A DNA stretch of 64,000 nucleotides from Epiperipatus broadwayi (taxonomy: Eukaryota; Onychophora; Udeonychophora; Euonychophora; Peripatidae): positions 620,001-684,000 of the forward strand of contig JAQFVV010006507.1 in NCBI GenBank assembly GCA_028023455.1. The letters run 5' to 3'. Below, piece after piece: positions 12,353 to 26,829 of this stretch; position 1 is the stretch's first letter, and the number at the start of each line of letters is the position of its first letter. Made by a program: the position numbers and the translations under genes. The notes under the pieces were generated by a model. It saw only the letters and a list, made by a program, of their open reading frames with translations, did no database searches and was not told the origin of the DNA.

Positions 12353-12419
12353 CTCAGATCCAAAGCTCCTCACTGATGATGGCCACAAGCCAGAAACTAG
12401 TCTGGGGATATTGGATGAG
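12353..12419 (+). ncRNA. type I hammerhead ribozyme candidate with complete core
   Basis: In order: outer stem I strands CTC..ATCC, inner stem I TCCTCA, conserved core CTGATGA (12373-12379), stem II TGGC/GCCA around loop CACAA (12380-12392), GAAA (12393-12396), palindrome ACTAGT (12396-12401), cleavage-site C (12402), then TGGGGA, which pairs with TCCTCA (6 bp, one G-U), and GGAT-GAG, which pairs with the outer strands. The expected cut is between 12402 and 12403. Stem III is only two pairs within one molecule, but ACTAGT is self-complementary, so a 6-bp stem III can form between two copies. That is the dimeric mode known for type I hammerheads with minimal stem III. The first stem II pair is U-A rather than the usual G-C. 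Confidence 0.75.
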
Positions 12420-12817
12420 TAGGCATTAGATAGGGATTTTATGCACAAGCCTTCTGGCATCCATTGATTACTCTGGTTAGCACAGGATGGCACTACTGTA
12501 TGGAGAGTTTTGCTTTGTTTTAATTGTTTAATAACAATTATGTGCTAGTATAGAGATAGTGATCATGTGATGTTTAGTGGTTTAACACCAATCCTGCCTA
12601 ATAGGATAGTGGTGGCTATGGTTGTTAAAGAGCCAAAGACACCAAAATGTATGGGTGCTGAATTGAGTTCAGACCCATATGACTATATAAGCTATTGAGC
12701 TTAGATTGAAAATATTATTTGTGTTTTCAATTTCATTCTCATAGTTTTGTAGTTAAGTAGAGATAAAAGGTGGGTGCTGGAGGGCTGCATTAGGTCCTAA
12801 GATTGAGGTGCATTGCT

Positions 12818-12884
12818 CTCAGATCCAAAGCTCCTCACTGACAATGGCCACAAGCCAGAAACTAGTCTGGGGATATTGGATGAG
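12818..12884 (+). ncRNA. hammerhead-like motif, second tandem copy, one core change
   Basis: Stem I (both helices), stem II TGGC/GCCA, GAAA and ACTAGTC are all preserved, with the expected cut after 12867, 465 bp from the first copy's site. The core reads CTGACAA, so the catalytically important G8 is A. CTGACAA here and CTGATGA upstream are the two decay products expected from a methylated CpG in an ancestral CTGACGA, itself a valid hammerhead core. Confidence 0.7.
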
Positions 12885-13089
12885 TAGGCATTAGATGGGG
12901 ATTTTATGCACAAGCCTTCTTGCATTCATTGATTACTCTGGTTGGCACAGGATGGAAAAACTGTATGGAGAGTTTTGCTTTGTTTATGAGGAATAATAAT
13001 TGTATAATAACTAAATAGTTTGCTCAAGATAGGTTTAGGGGTGGATGGGGTACGCTCATTGGTTTTGATGAAGTATATATATATATATT

Positions 13090-13330
13090 GTATGGTGAAA
13101 TATATTATCCACCCAACATGACCTGAACCCTTGAAACTGGACTTCAAATCCAGTCAAATCAAATAATTCTATCAAAGACCAAACTAAATTCGAACCCAAT
13201 TCACAAGCTCAGATCAAAACCTAATGGACAATACATATTGACAGCACATGAAATTATGTGTCATGAACTAGCTCAATGGATATGACAATTACAGAGACCA
13301 CATATCTGACTTTAACTAATACATGATAAA
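13090..13330. mobile_element. possible LTR start at a TA tract
   Basis: A TA tract (about 13074-13089) is followed by TGTATGGTGAAAT, which looks like an LTR start. Pol III B-box-like phrases occur inside on minus (GGGTTCAGGTC near 13128 and GGGTTCGAAT near 13189-13197), so a tRNA-derived SINE read on minus with a TA tail is the alternative. No CACCATACA end was found downstream. Confidence 0.25.
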
Positions 13331-16080
13331 TGACTACAGATATTTCTGAATAAATTCACATATGTATATTTGGGTTGCCAATACAAATAGTGAGCATAAA
13401 TATTTAAAAGTAATCAATAAATAATAAACAATCAAACCAAGTATGTATATAAAATATTTAATAATAAGCAAATATTTGTTCAAATATTTATGATGAGTAT
13501 TATAAATTATCTCTAGTCTGTGGAGCATGAATTACAATGTACAATAAATATGGCAGTTGTATTCATATGCCAATAATTAATATATAAGTATTTAAGAAAT
13601 ATATTAGTCTATGCCCTGACAAAGTAGACAAATATAAATAAAAATACCTATGGTGTTTATGCCAAACGATTTACATAAATTACTCGTTAACTGGTATTTG
13701 ATTTGGAAAAGAAAATATGATTCTAATTTTATATAACAAGGAGGTGAAATTTATTCTCCACACATCCATGATCAATTTATAAACAGCATAATAAATATGT
13801 AGGGTATTACTTCAATTTTTAACAAAGGAAATTATTTAAATTATAATAAATATAAAATTGTTTCATTTTAATGAAATTAATTCATTACAATTTATAAAGC
13901 AAGAGAGCATGCTTTTATTTGAAATAAGAAATAAAATGGTACTAATGCATTATGAACAGCAAAATGAAAAGGAAATAAAATGGTTTGTCAGTAATTCAAG
14001 AAATAGTAGGCAGCTTGTATTTAACAAGTCCTTTCTACCTTATGAATAATCCCTTGAACACGGGAAAAGCCAAATCGGGACACAATCATGAAACTTTGGT
14101 GTTCCAATACAGTGACGAGCAAGGGAGAGAGTGATTTCTTTTTATATATTTAAAATATCAATAATATCACGAAAATGACAAACCCAAGAATCAACAGGAT
14201 GGCTCATGTTAGTAACATTCTGAAGAATGATGTTATAATGATCATCATATTTGATTAATAAAGCCCAAATTATATAATAAAGACTTAACGTAATAACCTG
14301 ATTATATCAGATTAAAGTTAAACATACTTAGAGCAAATGTGCTTAAATGTAATTATATAATTATATAAATAATACTCATCACATCATACCCTTCCTGAAC
14401 ACAAATATAAAATACAAGATTTAAATTAGAATATATTTATTTTATTTTCCTTATTAAATTTTAGTAAAATATTATAAATGAGATCAATATGACTAAATAA
14501 TTTTGTGTAACTTAAATAAATAGCTGGGATTATAGGTTTAAACTGAGCTAATAATACCTCTCAGCCATATCAAACATTGGGTAAATCCTTCCAGCTCGAT
14601 AATTAATAGAACTGTATTAATTTAGTTCTAATGGCCAATAATTAAACTATAAAATTTATTGCAATACTATTCTCTTAGGGTGAGTTTAAACAAAAGAGAT
14701 TATTATTGCGTTATAAATTATTATTGGCATATTATCACAAATAAATGATATTAATCATCCTTCAAATAAATATAATTAAAATTAGTTAAAATGAACCACC
14801 ATAGTAGGAGAAAGAAAGTTAACAAAATATTAATTTTAAGACTAGAGATAATAGAATAGAGAATTACTATAATAAAATTTAATGCATTATAAAGAGAATA
14901 GAGACATTTTAGACAGTAGTTAACTTAAATTATGATTTGAGATAGAGTTCATGAACAGACCAAAAGGACACAGTTTATAAGGTTAAAAAGGGTTACCAGT
15001 CATTCCATGGTTCACTAATTTTCATAATGACAGAGTCTAGTTGGGTTTAGGAAACAATGTAGATGTGCACTTGATTCATGTGAATTTCATTTGTGGATTA
15101 GTTTTTTTCTGTATTTCAGCAGCTTATGATTGGTATTGAAAAGTTCTGTTTAGCAGAAACATTTTGAAGATTTGTGGAGAATTTCAGGGTCCCGCAATCA
15201 GATCCCCAAAGTTAGCCATGTACAAAACTGAAAATACTATTGAAAATCAAAATTAAAAAGGATGTCTTTCTGGTGGCAACTCGCTTAATTTAATAGGAAT
15301 GGCTTCTTATGGAAACTTTTTCAGGGTTTTTATACTCTTTCATACAGTTTCCTACCCATTCTGATTTTGATACCTTCAGGCTAAAGCATTTACATTATTA
15401 CAAACCAAAATTTTTTCTAATTGATTTCCAATCCATTCCCCCTATACGTCTTTCAAATCTATTAACTTTGAATTTATTTTCTATTTAGAAAATGAAATTG
15501 TAAAATCTGAACAAACAATTTTAATTTAAAAACATCCTTAAAGTGTTAACTTATCATTTTAATTGATTAATAAAAGATTCCCTATTGTCTTTGGGAAAGG
15601 ATGATCTGAAAGCTTATCAAAAAAATGTAACTTTTAATCGTATAAATTTGATTAAAATGATAACATATGAAATAAAACATTCTGATGTAATAAAACTTTA
15701 AAATAGCATATAAAAGTGATTTACCTGCTGAAGAAGAAGCTGTAAGTATCAACCAAAAATAATCAAATTAATTTAGGCCTAGTACTTTTGAGGTTTTCTC
15801 TCATATTTATGGCCAAAATAAGTTATAAACATTTCTGTAATGTTATAAAATAATAAAATATGCAAATGTGAATGCAAATTAATTTGTCCATTTTCTCGAA
15901 ATAGAAAAACATGTTTCACGTCTATTTATGGCATTGTTATCACTGATAATAAAATAAGCCTACTTGATTTTCCTTTTGCAATCATTGGCTTCGGAACATA
16001 CTATCTTGGGGTTACAGGGTTCAAACCCATGACCAGCCTGTTTCTCATGTTCAAAAATATTGAGAAATTATTATTATTCT
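13331..16080. other. AT-rich non-coding stretch
   Basis: No gene is recognised. A B-box-like GGGTTCAAACCC near 16018-16029 hints at a tRNA-derived fragment but no A box or tail supports it. The 63-64 codon ORFs in this interval (13334-13528 minus, 13858-14049 plus) have biased, low-complexity content and no recognisable domain. Confidence 0.55.
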
Positions 16081-16215
16081 TTTCTGATTTTCTATATGTA
16101 TACAGTGTTGAGCAGCTCTATTCTGAACAGTAGCCTTTGTTTCCCCATAGTATGTGGCACTGCATCCAGCCTGAGGGTGTGACATACTGTATATGACCTG
16201 GGGTATCTGAGATGG

Positions 16216-16665
16216 ATCCATTCTGTTTTTCGAATTATTAAATAGTCTGTTAGTATTAGGGGGAGTGCAGAAACCAACCTTAAATTCACCAGCTAAAGTT
16301 TTTATAAACTGTTGTGATAATTTGGGGATATAAGGGAGGGTAACAAGGTTTATCTTTAATTATTTGTTTATTATTGTTTTTATAACAAATATATATTTAA
16401 CTATTTACATATATATATGTACAATCCACGTAATTGAAAAATCCATTCTGTCTTTCGAATTATTAATTAGTCTGTTAGTATTAGGGGGAGTGTGGAAGCC
16501 AACCTTAAATTCACCAGCTAAAGTTTTTATAAACTGTTGTTATAATTTGGGGATATAAGGAAGGATAATTTGAGGTTTATCTTTAATTATTTGGTTAGTT
16601 ACTGTTTTTATAACAAATATATATTTAACTATCCACATAATTGAAAAATATATATTTTTCATGAA
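16216..16665. repeat. two tandem copies of a 225-bp unit
   Basis: The segment starting ATCCATTCTGT and continuing through TTAGTATTAGGGGGAGTG and AATTCACCAGCTAAAG to AACAAATATATATTTAACTA occurs at 16216 and again at 16441, with scattered substitutions and small indels. The ORFs at 16092-16289 (minus) and 16364-16558 (plus) merely overlap these copies. Confidence 0.85.
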
Positions 16666-16975
16666 TATTTTATTATGAGGTAATTAATAACATTAACAAA
16701 TTTAAACATAAGATAATTAGTTTCAATAAATACTTAAATAATAACCTCATTTTAACTGAAACTAACATGTATTGAAAATAGTATAAAGACTCATTACATT
16801 CAGAAAAAATTCACCATTAGTGACTAGGTTTGAACTAGACTTAAGGTGGGATCTTATGAAGCTCGGATCAAACTTAGATCTAACCACTTAAATATATATA
16901 TATATAATATCCGTTAATTATAACAAAATTGTAATTATAATAAAAATAATAAATTTAATGGTAACAAACTATTAT

Positions 16976-16980
<5 letters not shown>

Positions 16981-17011
<31 letters not shown>

Positions 17012-17055
17012 TAATAATAATAATAGTAGTAGTAATAGTAGTAGTAGTATAAATA
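16981..17055. repeat. interrupted AAT/AGT microsatellite
   Basis: A run of AAT units passes into mixed AGT and AAT units. It lies about 340 bp before the giant ATT tract. Confidence 0.9.
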
Positions 17056-17873
<818 letters not shown>

Positions 17874-20800
17874 GTTTTCAAAAAGGGAACTTTATTCAAT
17901 CTAGAAAACAGGTTACATTAATAATTTTTATATACATGCATTTACACTGATATTTCCAAGGATTGTATATATTGTGTTTAAGTTCTTTCCAAGTTCTTAC
18001 ATATATATACCTGGTGAGCGATGGATTGTTTATCCTAAGTTATCATTTATTGATTCATGGATTTTTTGCTGTCCATTTTCTTGTTTTCTTTTTAAGTCTA
18101 TTATTGAGGAAAGGCAGAACTATTAGAGATTTGACCGTTGTTTTACAAGTGACCAAGTAGCCGCAAAAATGTCTGGGTGTGCTATTTTATTGTCTCTGGT
18201 TTTTAATTGTGCTAACTTGTTGTGAAAAGTTGATGGATGCCACCTTGTATTGTTGCCAAAAGCAAATGTGCATCGCATGCACCAAAATGCATAAAGTACG
18301 AAGGTTGCTGCTCGGATTGTTGGGGTGGATGTTCTGCAGAATGGACTGATAATATCTTGCAGGGAGATGTTTGGTTTTCTGTATATATTTGTTATTTCAT
18401 GCCGAATATTGTTTAATGCTGGGCAGTTGTAAAACAGATGTTGTTGAGTTTCTTCTGCTTGGTGGCATAGTGTGCAGAAGGGGTCTATTTTTGTATATAA
18501 TCGTCTGTATCTTAAGAAATATGATGTTGGCAAAGCATATAGATTTAGTTTCAGGAGGAAATCAAAGAATTTGGGCTCCATGGACCATTTTTTAAATTTT
18601 TTAAGCAGCTGTCGGTTGTTTATTCTGAGCATCTGTGTTGAAATATCTGATGTATATCCTGGGTATACCATTGCATATATCTGCCAATATGAATATTTTG
18701 TTGTTGTTTGCAGTGATATTTGAGTATGTGTGATTCTGAACTGGTTTATAACTGATGATAGATAGCAATGTGAAGGTGGAGGTTTGTCTGTGGGTATTAT
18801 TTGTATTAGATACTGGAGTTCTGGGAAATGTCTGAGGGTGGCTATTATAAGGTTTGCGGTCTTTTGTATTCGAAAAATATCTATGTTATGTAGCCCCAAA
18901 CCATTGTGTATTGCTGGTCGACTAAGCTGTTTTGCAGATATTGACACTGTCTTTCTATTCCATAGAAGTTTATTGCAATATGAAGAGATTTTTGATGTAA
19001 AGGCTTTTGAGAATTGAATTATGGGAGAATAATAGATAATCTTGGTGATTACCAGCTGATTGAACAATTGTACTTTAGCATATATTGAGAGGTATGCTTT
19101 TGATAGTGAGGCAGTGATCCATTCTGCTTCATCTTTTAACTTGTTCTGGATTTTTTGCCTCATTGTGTTTGTTCCCATGTAGAAAGGAAAGCCGAGGAAA
19201 GGAGATGGTTTGCCTTGGAAAATTTGCATGCATGGCTTACTGGTGTATAGAGACCAAGCAGCAGTCTTGTTTTGATTAAATTTTAGATGGTGTGTTGCTT
19301 GAAAGTCTTGCAGTATTTTCTGTAGTATTGGTATCTGTTTTCTTGATGGTAGGAAGACTGTGATGTCATCCATATATGCAATGCAGGCTATATGTTGTGA
19401 TGTGCCTGGTATCTGGATGCCTTTGATACTCTGCTGAATTTTGAGTATGAGTGGGTTGATGTAAAAAGTAAATAGCAGTGAGCTGAGTGGTGAGCCTTGG
19501 GATATGGATTGTGTGGGAATGAATGATGGGGAATTTTTGCCATTGAGTGTGATATGTATTTCTCTGCTAAGTAGTAGGTTTGTGAGCAGGTACAGATGAG
19601 TTCATGGAATTGTGGTGTCAGCTAGCATATTGATTAATGTATTGATGTCGACCGAGTCAAAAGCCGCTTCTATATCAAGTTGAACTGCAATTGGTGCATA
19701 CTTCTTCCTGTCCCATACTGAGTTTATAACTGTTTTGAATATCATTGCAGCCTGTGCAGTTGATGATTGCTTCCTTGCAAACTGGCTGTGTGAAATTAGT
19801 GGTAGAATATGTGGCTCTAGGCTGTCTTTGAGTACTTTTTCAATTATTTTAATCATAAGTGGCCCCATTGAGATTGGTCGTAGGTTGGATAGTGTTGATA
19901 CGTGGACTTTTTTTTGTTGAAGGGGACTATTGCTATTGGATATAAACCTTGGATGTCATGCAACTTCTGTGATAGATGATTTGCAAGGTCACATAAATAT
20001 TGGCTAGTGAACTGACTGAGATGTGCAAGGACAAATTTGGGGATTCCATGTGCTCCTGGGTGACATGCATTAGGTACTGTTGCCAGTTTAGTAGCAAATT
20101 CTGTGATGTTATATGGGGTATTTGTTTCTGGTTTTCCAAAGACATTAGGATTATATTTGACTGGGTGGTATGCTTGCAGCTTTTGTTTGAAATGCTGATA
20201 GATCGGTTTTAACATATTATTTCCTGCATATGTGTGCCCCTGCTCTGTGAGTGCCATTGGCACTCTGACAGTGGATGGGTAGCCCAAGGCCCAGCGAATG
20301 TATTTTCTTGTCCATGTGTGTTGTTGGCTGAGGCAGACTTTACTCTTTTTTATTGCTAGGTAGTTTTTCAGGTGGTTACAGATGTTATTGTATGTTTGTG
20401 TAAGTCTGCATATATGTTGTTGACTGGTGTGTGTTGGGTTTATCATTGTAATCCATTTATGTATTTCATCAGCCAGTGCTAGCAGTCTTGAGGGTGGGGG
20501 GGATTTGCGTGTAATGTGATCTATATTAAATGATAAAATGTTTATGAATGCTAAGTATCTTTGAATGGGGTTAAGTTGCATATTTTTGATTTTGTGAAGC
20601 ATTATATATGTTTCTGAAAAAATAAATTCTGGGGTAGAAGTTGGAAGTAGAATTCTGATTGTTTTACCATGTGTAAGTGCAGTTGTTTGAATTCCTGTCA
20701 GATTAATTAGTATGGTTTGTGCAGAGTGATCAGAGAAGGGAGATGGGTTGATGTTTAGGCTGATTTGATGGTGTAACATAGGTGAATAAAAGCACAGATC

Positions 20801-21357
20801 AATTCTTGATGTATGACGTCCATTGTGAAAGGTAACTGCATCATTTGACAGAAAACCCTCTGCACTCATAAGTGGAATTGATATTTGATGCAGCCACTTT
20901 AAAATGAACTCTTGATATTTCATGTTGAAATCCCCAATTAGTATGGTTGGATGTGAATTAGAGCCAAGTAAGGAGTTTATGTTTAATATAATATTTGAGA
21001 CAATTGTAGGGCTCGGTGGAATATACACAAATATAATGTTTAGTGTGATGATTTGATGACTAAAAGTTACTATTAGTAAATTTGCATCTATATATATGAT
21101 TTTGAATGAGTCAAATGGACAACTTTGTGTTATGAGCAGTCCAGTACCCCCTGAGGGAGATGATGTGTCTCTAGAGCATGCACAGTAGCCTTCTCTGCTT
21201 AGATGTACTGAGGGGTCAATTTGTGAGCCACTATATATTTTAGTTTCTAGAAGTCCTAGTATATGAGGTTGTGTAATCTTTATCCATTGTTGTAGCTGAT
21301 GTATTTTGTTGACTGAGTTGAGCCCTCTGATATTAAATGCTGTTATTTTTAGCTTCA

Positions 21358-22525
<1,168 letters not shown>

Positions 22526-24257
22526 GTCTGTAGCAATTGATAGTTTAAAAAATGTCACTTCTTTTGGACTAGATGGTATAACACCTAAGATGCTTAAAGA
22601 AAATAAGGTTGCATTTTTGCCTATTTTAGTTCATTTATTTAATTTATCTTTGCAGTCTGGATCATTTCCAGAATGTCTGAAAGTTAATGTTATTACTCCT
22701 GTTTATAAAAAGGGTGATTCTACTCTTATGGTCAATTATAGGCCAATTGCTATTATTTCTGTTTTTCTAAATTATTGGAAATGATTGTTAGGGATCAAAT
22801 GTTGTCATTTCTGTTTAAAAATAAAATTTTATCTGACTATCAATATGGTTTTCTTCCTGGCAGAAGTACATTAGATGCTTTAAAACATCATGTTCAGTAT
22901 TTAACATCTTCATTGGATCAGGAACTTAAAACATTGGCTATTTATCTTGATTTATCTAAAGCATTTGATTCTGTTAATCATAATATTTTGATTAAGCATT
23001 GCTACTTGTATGGTTTTCAGTGGATCTATTGGTAGTTGGTTGGAGAGTTATTTAAATGATAGGAAACAGTTCACTAATATTTATGGTACTATCAGTGATG
23101 TTGTCTTGATTAATTCTGGAGTTCCGCAAGGTTCAGTATTTGGTCCTCTATTGTTTTTAATTTATATTAATGATTTATTTTCATTGAAGTTACATTCTAA
23201 GATTTTTGGTTTTGCTGATGATATTGCTTTATCTTGCAATGCTGTTTCTTATAATCTTCTTGAAAAATTAGTGAATGAGGATTTGGACTCAATTGGTAAA
23301 TGGTTGGCATATAATTCATTGTTGGTCAATTTAGATAAAACAAAAGCTATTCTTTTTTCTTACAAGCGTACTTTTTTTTCTCTTAAGATTAAAATTTGCT
23401 GTAGGTATATTTTGCATTATAATAGTATATGTACTTGTGAGAATATTCCTTTGGTTGATAATTATTGTTATTTGGGAATATATATTGACTCCAGATTGTC
23501 CTGGACAAATCACATTACCTATCTTTGTCAACGGTTACGTAATTTAAACTATATGTTTTATTATTTAGTTAAATTTCTTCCTAGGTCTGCTCTCATTTTA
23601 TTTACATTGCCTGTTATCAGAGTATTTTATCTTACAATATCATTATTTGGGGTAATGCTTCTCCACATATTTTATCTTCTTTGCATGTTTTGCAAAATTA
23701 TACTTTACGCATTATTTTTGGTAGATCTCGTTCCTCTTCTGTTCGAGATATTTATATTGCATTTGGTTTATTTGATGTAAATCACTTATATCAATATAGA
23801 GTTATTTTTGATATTTTTTGTGCTAAACCTTTTCTGAATTCTAGAGTTTATGTTCTAAATACTCGTCTTTCTAATAAATTTCAATTACCTTTACCAAAAT
23901 TTTTTAAGGAATCTAGTAGAAGACAATATGTTTATTCTGGGTCAAAGTTGTTTAATAAATTTGTATATGAATGTTCAATTGATCTGAATAATATTTCTTA
24001 TATATCATTCAAAAAATATTTGTGTCAATGGTTGTGTAGTATGTATTAATTTTGGCATTTATTTTATTTATTTAATTAATTTTATTTATTTCCTAAACTG
24101 TTCTTTTGAGTTTTTGATTGTATTTTTATTTAATTTATTTTTACATGTAAATTCCACACACAAGATTTTTCTTGTTTGGAGTTTTTAAATATTTGTGATG
24201 TACTTTGTTTTATTTCATAGAATAAATTGAATTGAATTGAATTGAAAAAAAAAAAAA

Positions 24258-24258
<1 letters not shown>
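22526..24258 (+). pseudogene. Jockey/CR1-type LINE fragment: reverse transcriptase, frameshifted
   Basis: A 5'-truncated LINE that begins at the start of the RT domain (SSFGLDGIT-like, then P.YKKGD, NYRPIAI). Other RT blocks are QYGFLPGRST, LDLSKAFDSVNH, SGVPQGSVFGPLLFLIYIND and the catalytic FADD (near 23211-23222). The C-terminal region follows the family pattern to about 24049. Frame changes near 22780, 23030 and 23680 break it. The 3' UTR ends with AATAAA (24221-24226), four ATTGA units and a run of about 14 A (to about 24258), directly followed by ATT repeats. The endonuclease is missing. It belongs to a different clade from the LINE on its left, with a different RT signature and tail. 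Confidence 0.88.

Positions 24259-24344
<86 letters not shown>
24259..24344. repeat. (ATT)n microsatellite after the LINE poly(A)
   Basis: About 86 bp of ATT units directly follow the poly(A) of the plus-strand LINE and end at TGCCAAATG. It is the right-hand remnant of the tract into which both LINEs appear to have inserted. Confidence 0.95.
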
Positions 24345-25931
24345 TGCCAAATGTGAAAAAGAAAACAAAGCAGATATGTATAATTTATATTTTGTGAATA
24401 ATTGTTTTTTTTTTTTTATTTAAAAGAATGAAAAAATATATATATATTGTTGTGATAAAAGAAACAGCTGGTTATATATGTAACTTTAATTTGCATTATT
24501 TGTTGTACAATGTTATTTTTAAATTTTATAAATGGCCTGTTTTCTAGATTAAACTTGTTAAAAGATTTTCTTTTGAAACAAAGAAAGCCATAACTCAAAA
24601 ATAGTAGTATGAATGACTAATTAAACCAGAAAACATATCAGATTAAAGAAGTCAACTATTTTCTGGATTGATGGGAGATATTATATAAAACATAAACAAT
24701 TAGAACATTCTAGAAAGAATATATCTGTATTGTAGGGATAGAATTCAATCCTCACATATATATTATTAAATCAGAAAAAAATGTGTGTCTTTGTTTCTGT
24801 GTGTATTATATAGATTTATATATATGATTTTTGTAGTAGGCAGTAATAAACAAATGAATGAAGATGAATATTATAATAGATACTCAATTGTTTTAGACTT
24901 TTGTATTAAATAATATATTAATTCCATTATAAAGTTTTTTGTTTAAAAAATAAAACAGGTTAAAATAAATTTTGAGTTGTTAAACCTAATGTCAGCAGAT
25001 AGATAGCCTGAAAAAATGTATGTGTGGTCTGAAGCAAAGATTTAGATGTGTGAGACAATAATAATGACAATTGCAGTCTTATTTACACATATATTTAGAT
25101 TTTATTATTGTATAAATTATGACTTGTAAAAATTGTCAGAAAAGAAGGGTGATATTTAACCCAAATGAAGAGATTATTTTTTATTACTTGACACTAGTAA
25201 GTATTATGTTTCGATTTTTGTTGTTTTTCTAAGATGATAGTGGTTTGTTTAAAATGATCTTTGACTGATTAATAAAGAAACTTTGACATATAGTCTTCAC
25301 ACAGCTACAGATAAATTATGAAAATTAAGATATAAAAATGGCTGGGTTAGAGAGAAATTGGCTCAGTATTATTTTTGTCTTTTAAAGTTCTAATCAGTGA
25401 AAGTAAAAGAGAGAAAAAAAAGAGTTTAAATTTCAAGTAACAAATGTTAAAGTAATGCTGTATATAAAAAAACCCAAAAATATGCTTATTATTATTAGGT
25501 TGGAGAGCTTGAGGGAAAAGAAAATCAGAGAGAACAAGTTTAATGTGCCATTGAAAAAAATATATTTCAAGGAACAAAATGTTGGAGTCTTCTTTTATAT
25601 TAAATAGCCAGAGATATGTTGATAAATAAATAATATCACTTTTGAGTTATTGAAGAGAGTAATATATACCAGAATTATTAGCAGTTTAAGTAAAGGAAAA
25701 AAAAACTTAGTGAAATAAATAAATGAGTTTTTATCATGATCAATAAAGATTCAATCAGGAAGACCAAAAATAAAATGACTTTATAATAAAATGGCTTTAT
25801 AACAAACCCTATAAGTAGCTGCTTTAAAGAAAAATGGACTTGGTATTTATATATATATATTCTTAGCAGTTAGAAAAGGAGAATATATTGGTAAATTGCA
25901 TAATTTTGTCCCAGTTAAACATTTTGTCTGC

Positions 25932-25962
<31 letters not shown>

Positions 25963-26740
25963 CTGTCAAAATTGTGTGTTCATTCAACAAGACCTAGAAT
26001 CCAAGTAAACTATAGCAATCTAGCAATGTGTGAGATACACAGGTCTGGAACATTACTAAATGCTAACCTATTTGCTTGTGCTCCAGGGCCTCTGACAATA
26101 TGGATAATGCTTTTGAGGATACTAGCAAGCTTTAATTTACTCCAGGCCCAGCAATAAGAACAGAGTGAGCAAAGAAACCTGTTAATCAATAATCTTTAAA
26201 TAATTAGCCAATGATTATTACAAAATATACTACTTAAAGAGCAGGGTAGGCTATTCATTAATAGATTAATAATCAGATACTTAATATCATTCAAGGCAAC
26301 TTTAAATAAAGAAATTAATTAATAATACCAATAAAATCTTTCATTGAATTTGAAATAATTTAACCTAACCAAAACAATCATACAAGAGATTCGGGCAATG
26401 AATAAAAAATGAGAGAATATACAAAATAATATAATATAAATTTATTGAACAATTAAAAATTGTAATATCAAAATAGCTGTCTAGAATGTCGGGGCAATGG
26501 TAGTTACACATTTGATAGTGGTTTGATTTGCAACCACACTTTAGGGATGAGTCAATAAATCATAGAATTTATGTAAATACATAAAGTTAGTGCAATTATT
26601 ACATCTAGAACAAGGGTCATTCATGCGGTTGCTCAGATATTGTGGTGCAGTTAATATGCCAAGAATCAAATAAATCAATTAGGTAACCAATAATACCTTG
26701 TAACTTAATTCTCATCTAATAAATTATAGATTAACTTTAG
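24345..26740. other. AT-rich non-coding stretch
   Basis: No gene, RNA or known element is seen. It holds a TA tract at about 25934-25959 and short ORFs without recognisable content. Confidence 0.6.
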
Positions 26741-26741
26741 T

Positions 26742-26757
26742 AAGTTGTGTTGGTCAT

Positions 26758-26800
<43 letters not shown>

Positions 26801-26829
26801 TCATATATATATATATATATATATATATG
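26742..26829. repeat. TA-rich palindrome, possible LTR end on its left
   Basis: GGTCATTACA is followed by about 36 bp of TA, then GTATTCATATA, then another ~24 bp of TA ending ATGAATAC. The central part, GTATTCATA...TATGAATAC, is a palindrome that could extrude as a cruciform. The left flank ends TCATTACA, like the LTR end at 9103, but no TGTAATGACC start was found. Confidence 0.55.

Larger units (their letters stand above)
11578..12991 (+). mobile_element. retrozyme-like element: tandem ~460-bp units with hammerhead motifs
   Basis: The element consists of one unit in inverted orientation (about 11580-12009, minus), two head-to-tail units on plus (about 12016-12469 and 12470-12934; periods about 454 and 465 bp) and a partial third unit to about 12991. 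Units share TCTGGTTGGCACAGG, GCCTAATAGGATAGTGG and AGATAAAAGGTGGGTGCTGG. All three contain a hammerhead-ribozyme-like motif at the same place. A direct repeat AATAATAATT flanks the whole block (11568-11577, 12992-13001), a plausible 10-bp target duplication although of low complexity. No ORF of note is present, so it is non-autonomous. Metazoan retrozymes are known as tandem non-coding units with type I hammerheads that yield circular RNAs. The match to that class is inferred from architecture and motif, not from homology. Inverted partial copies are also typical of Penelope-like insertions. Confidence 0.7.

Noticed and set aside
16818-16908. SINE candidate: B-box-like AGGTTTGAACTAG followed by a TA tract
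   Set aside because: Only one box and a TA tract common throughout the window; no A box, no target duplication found.
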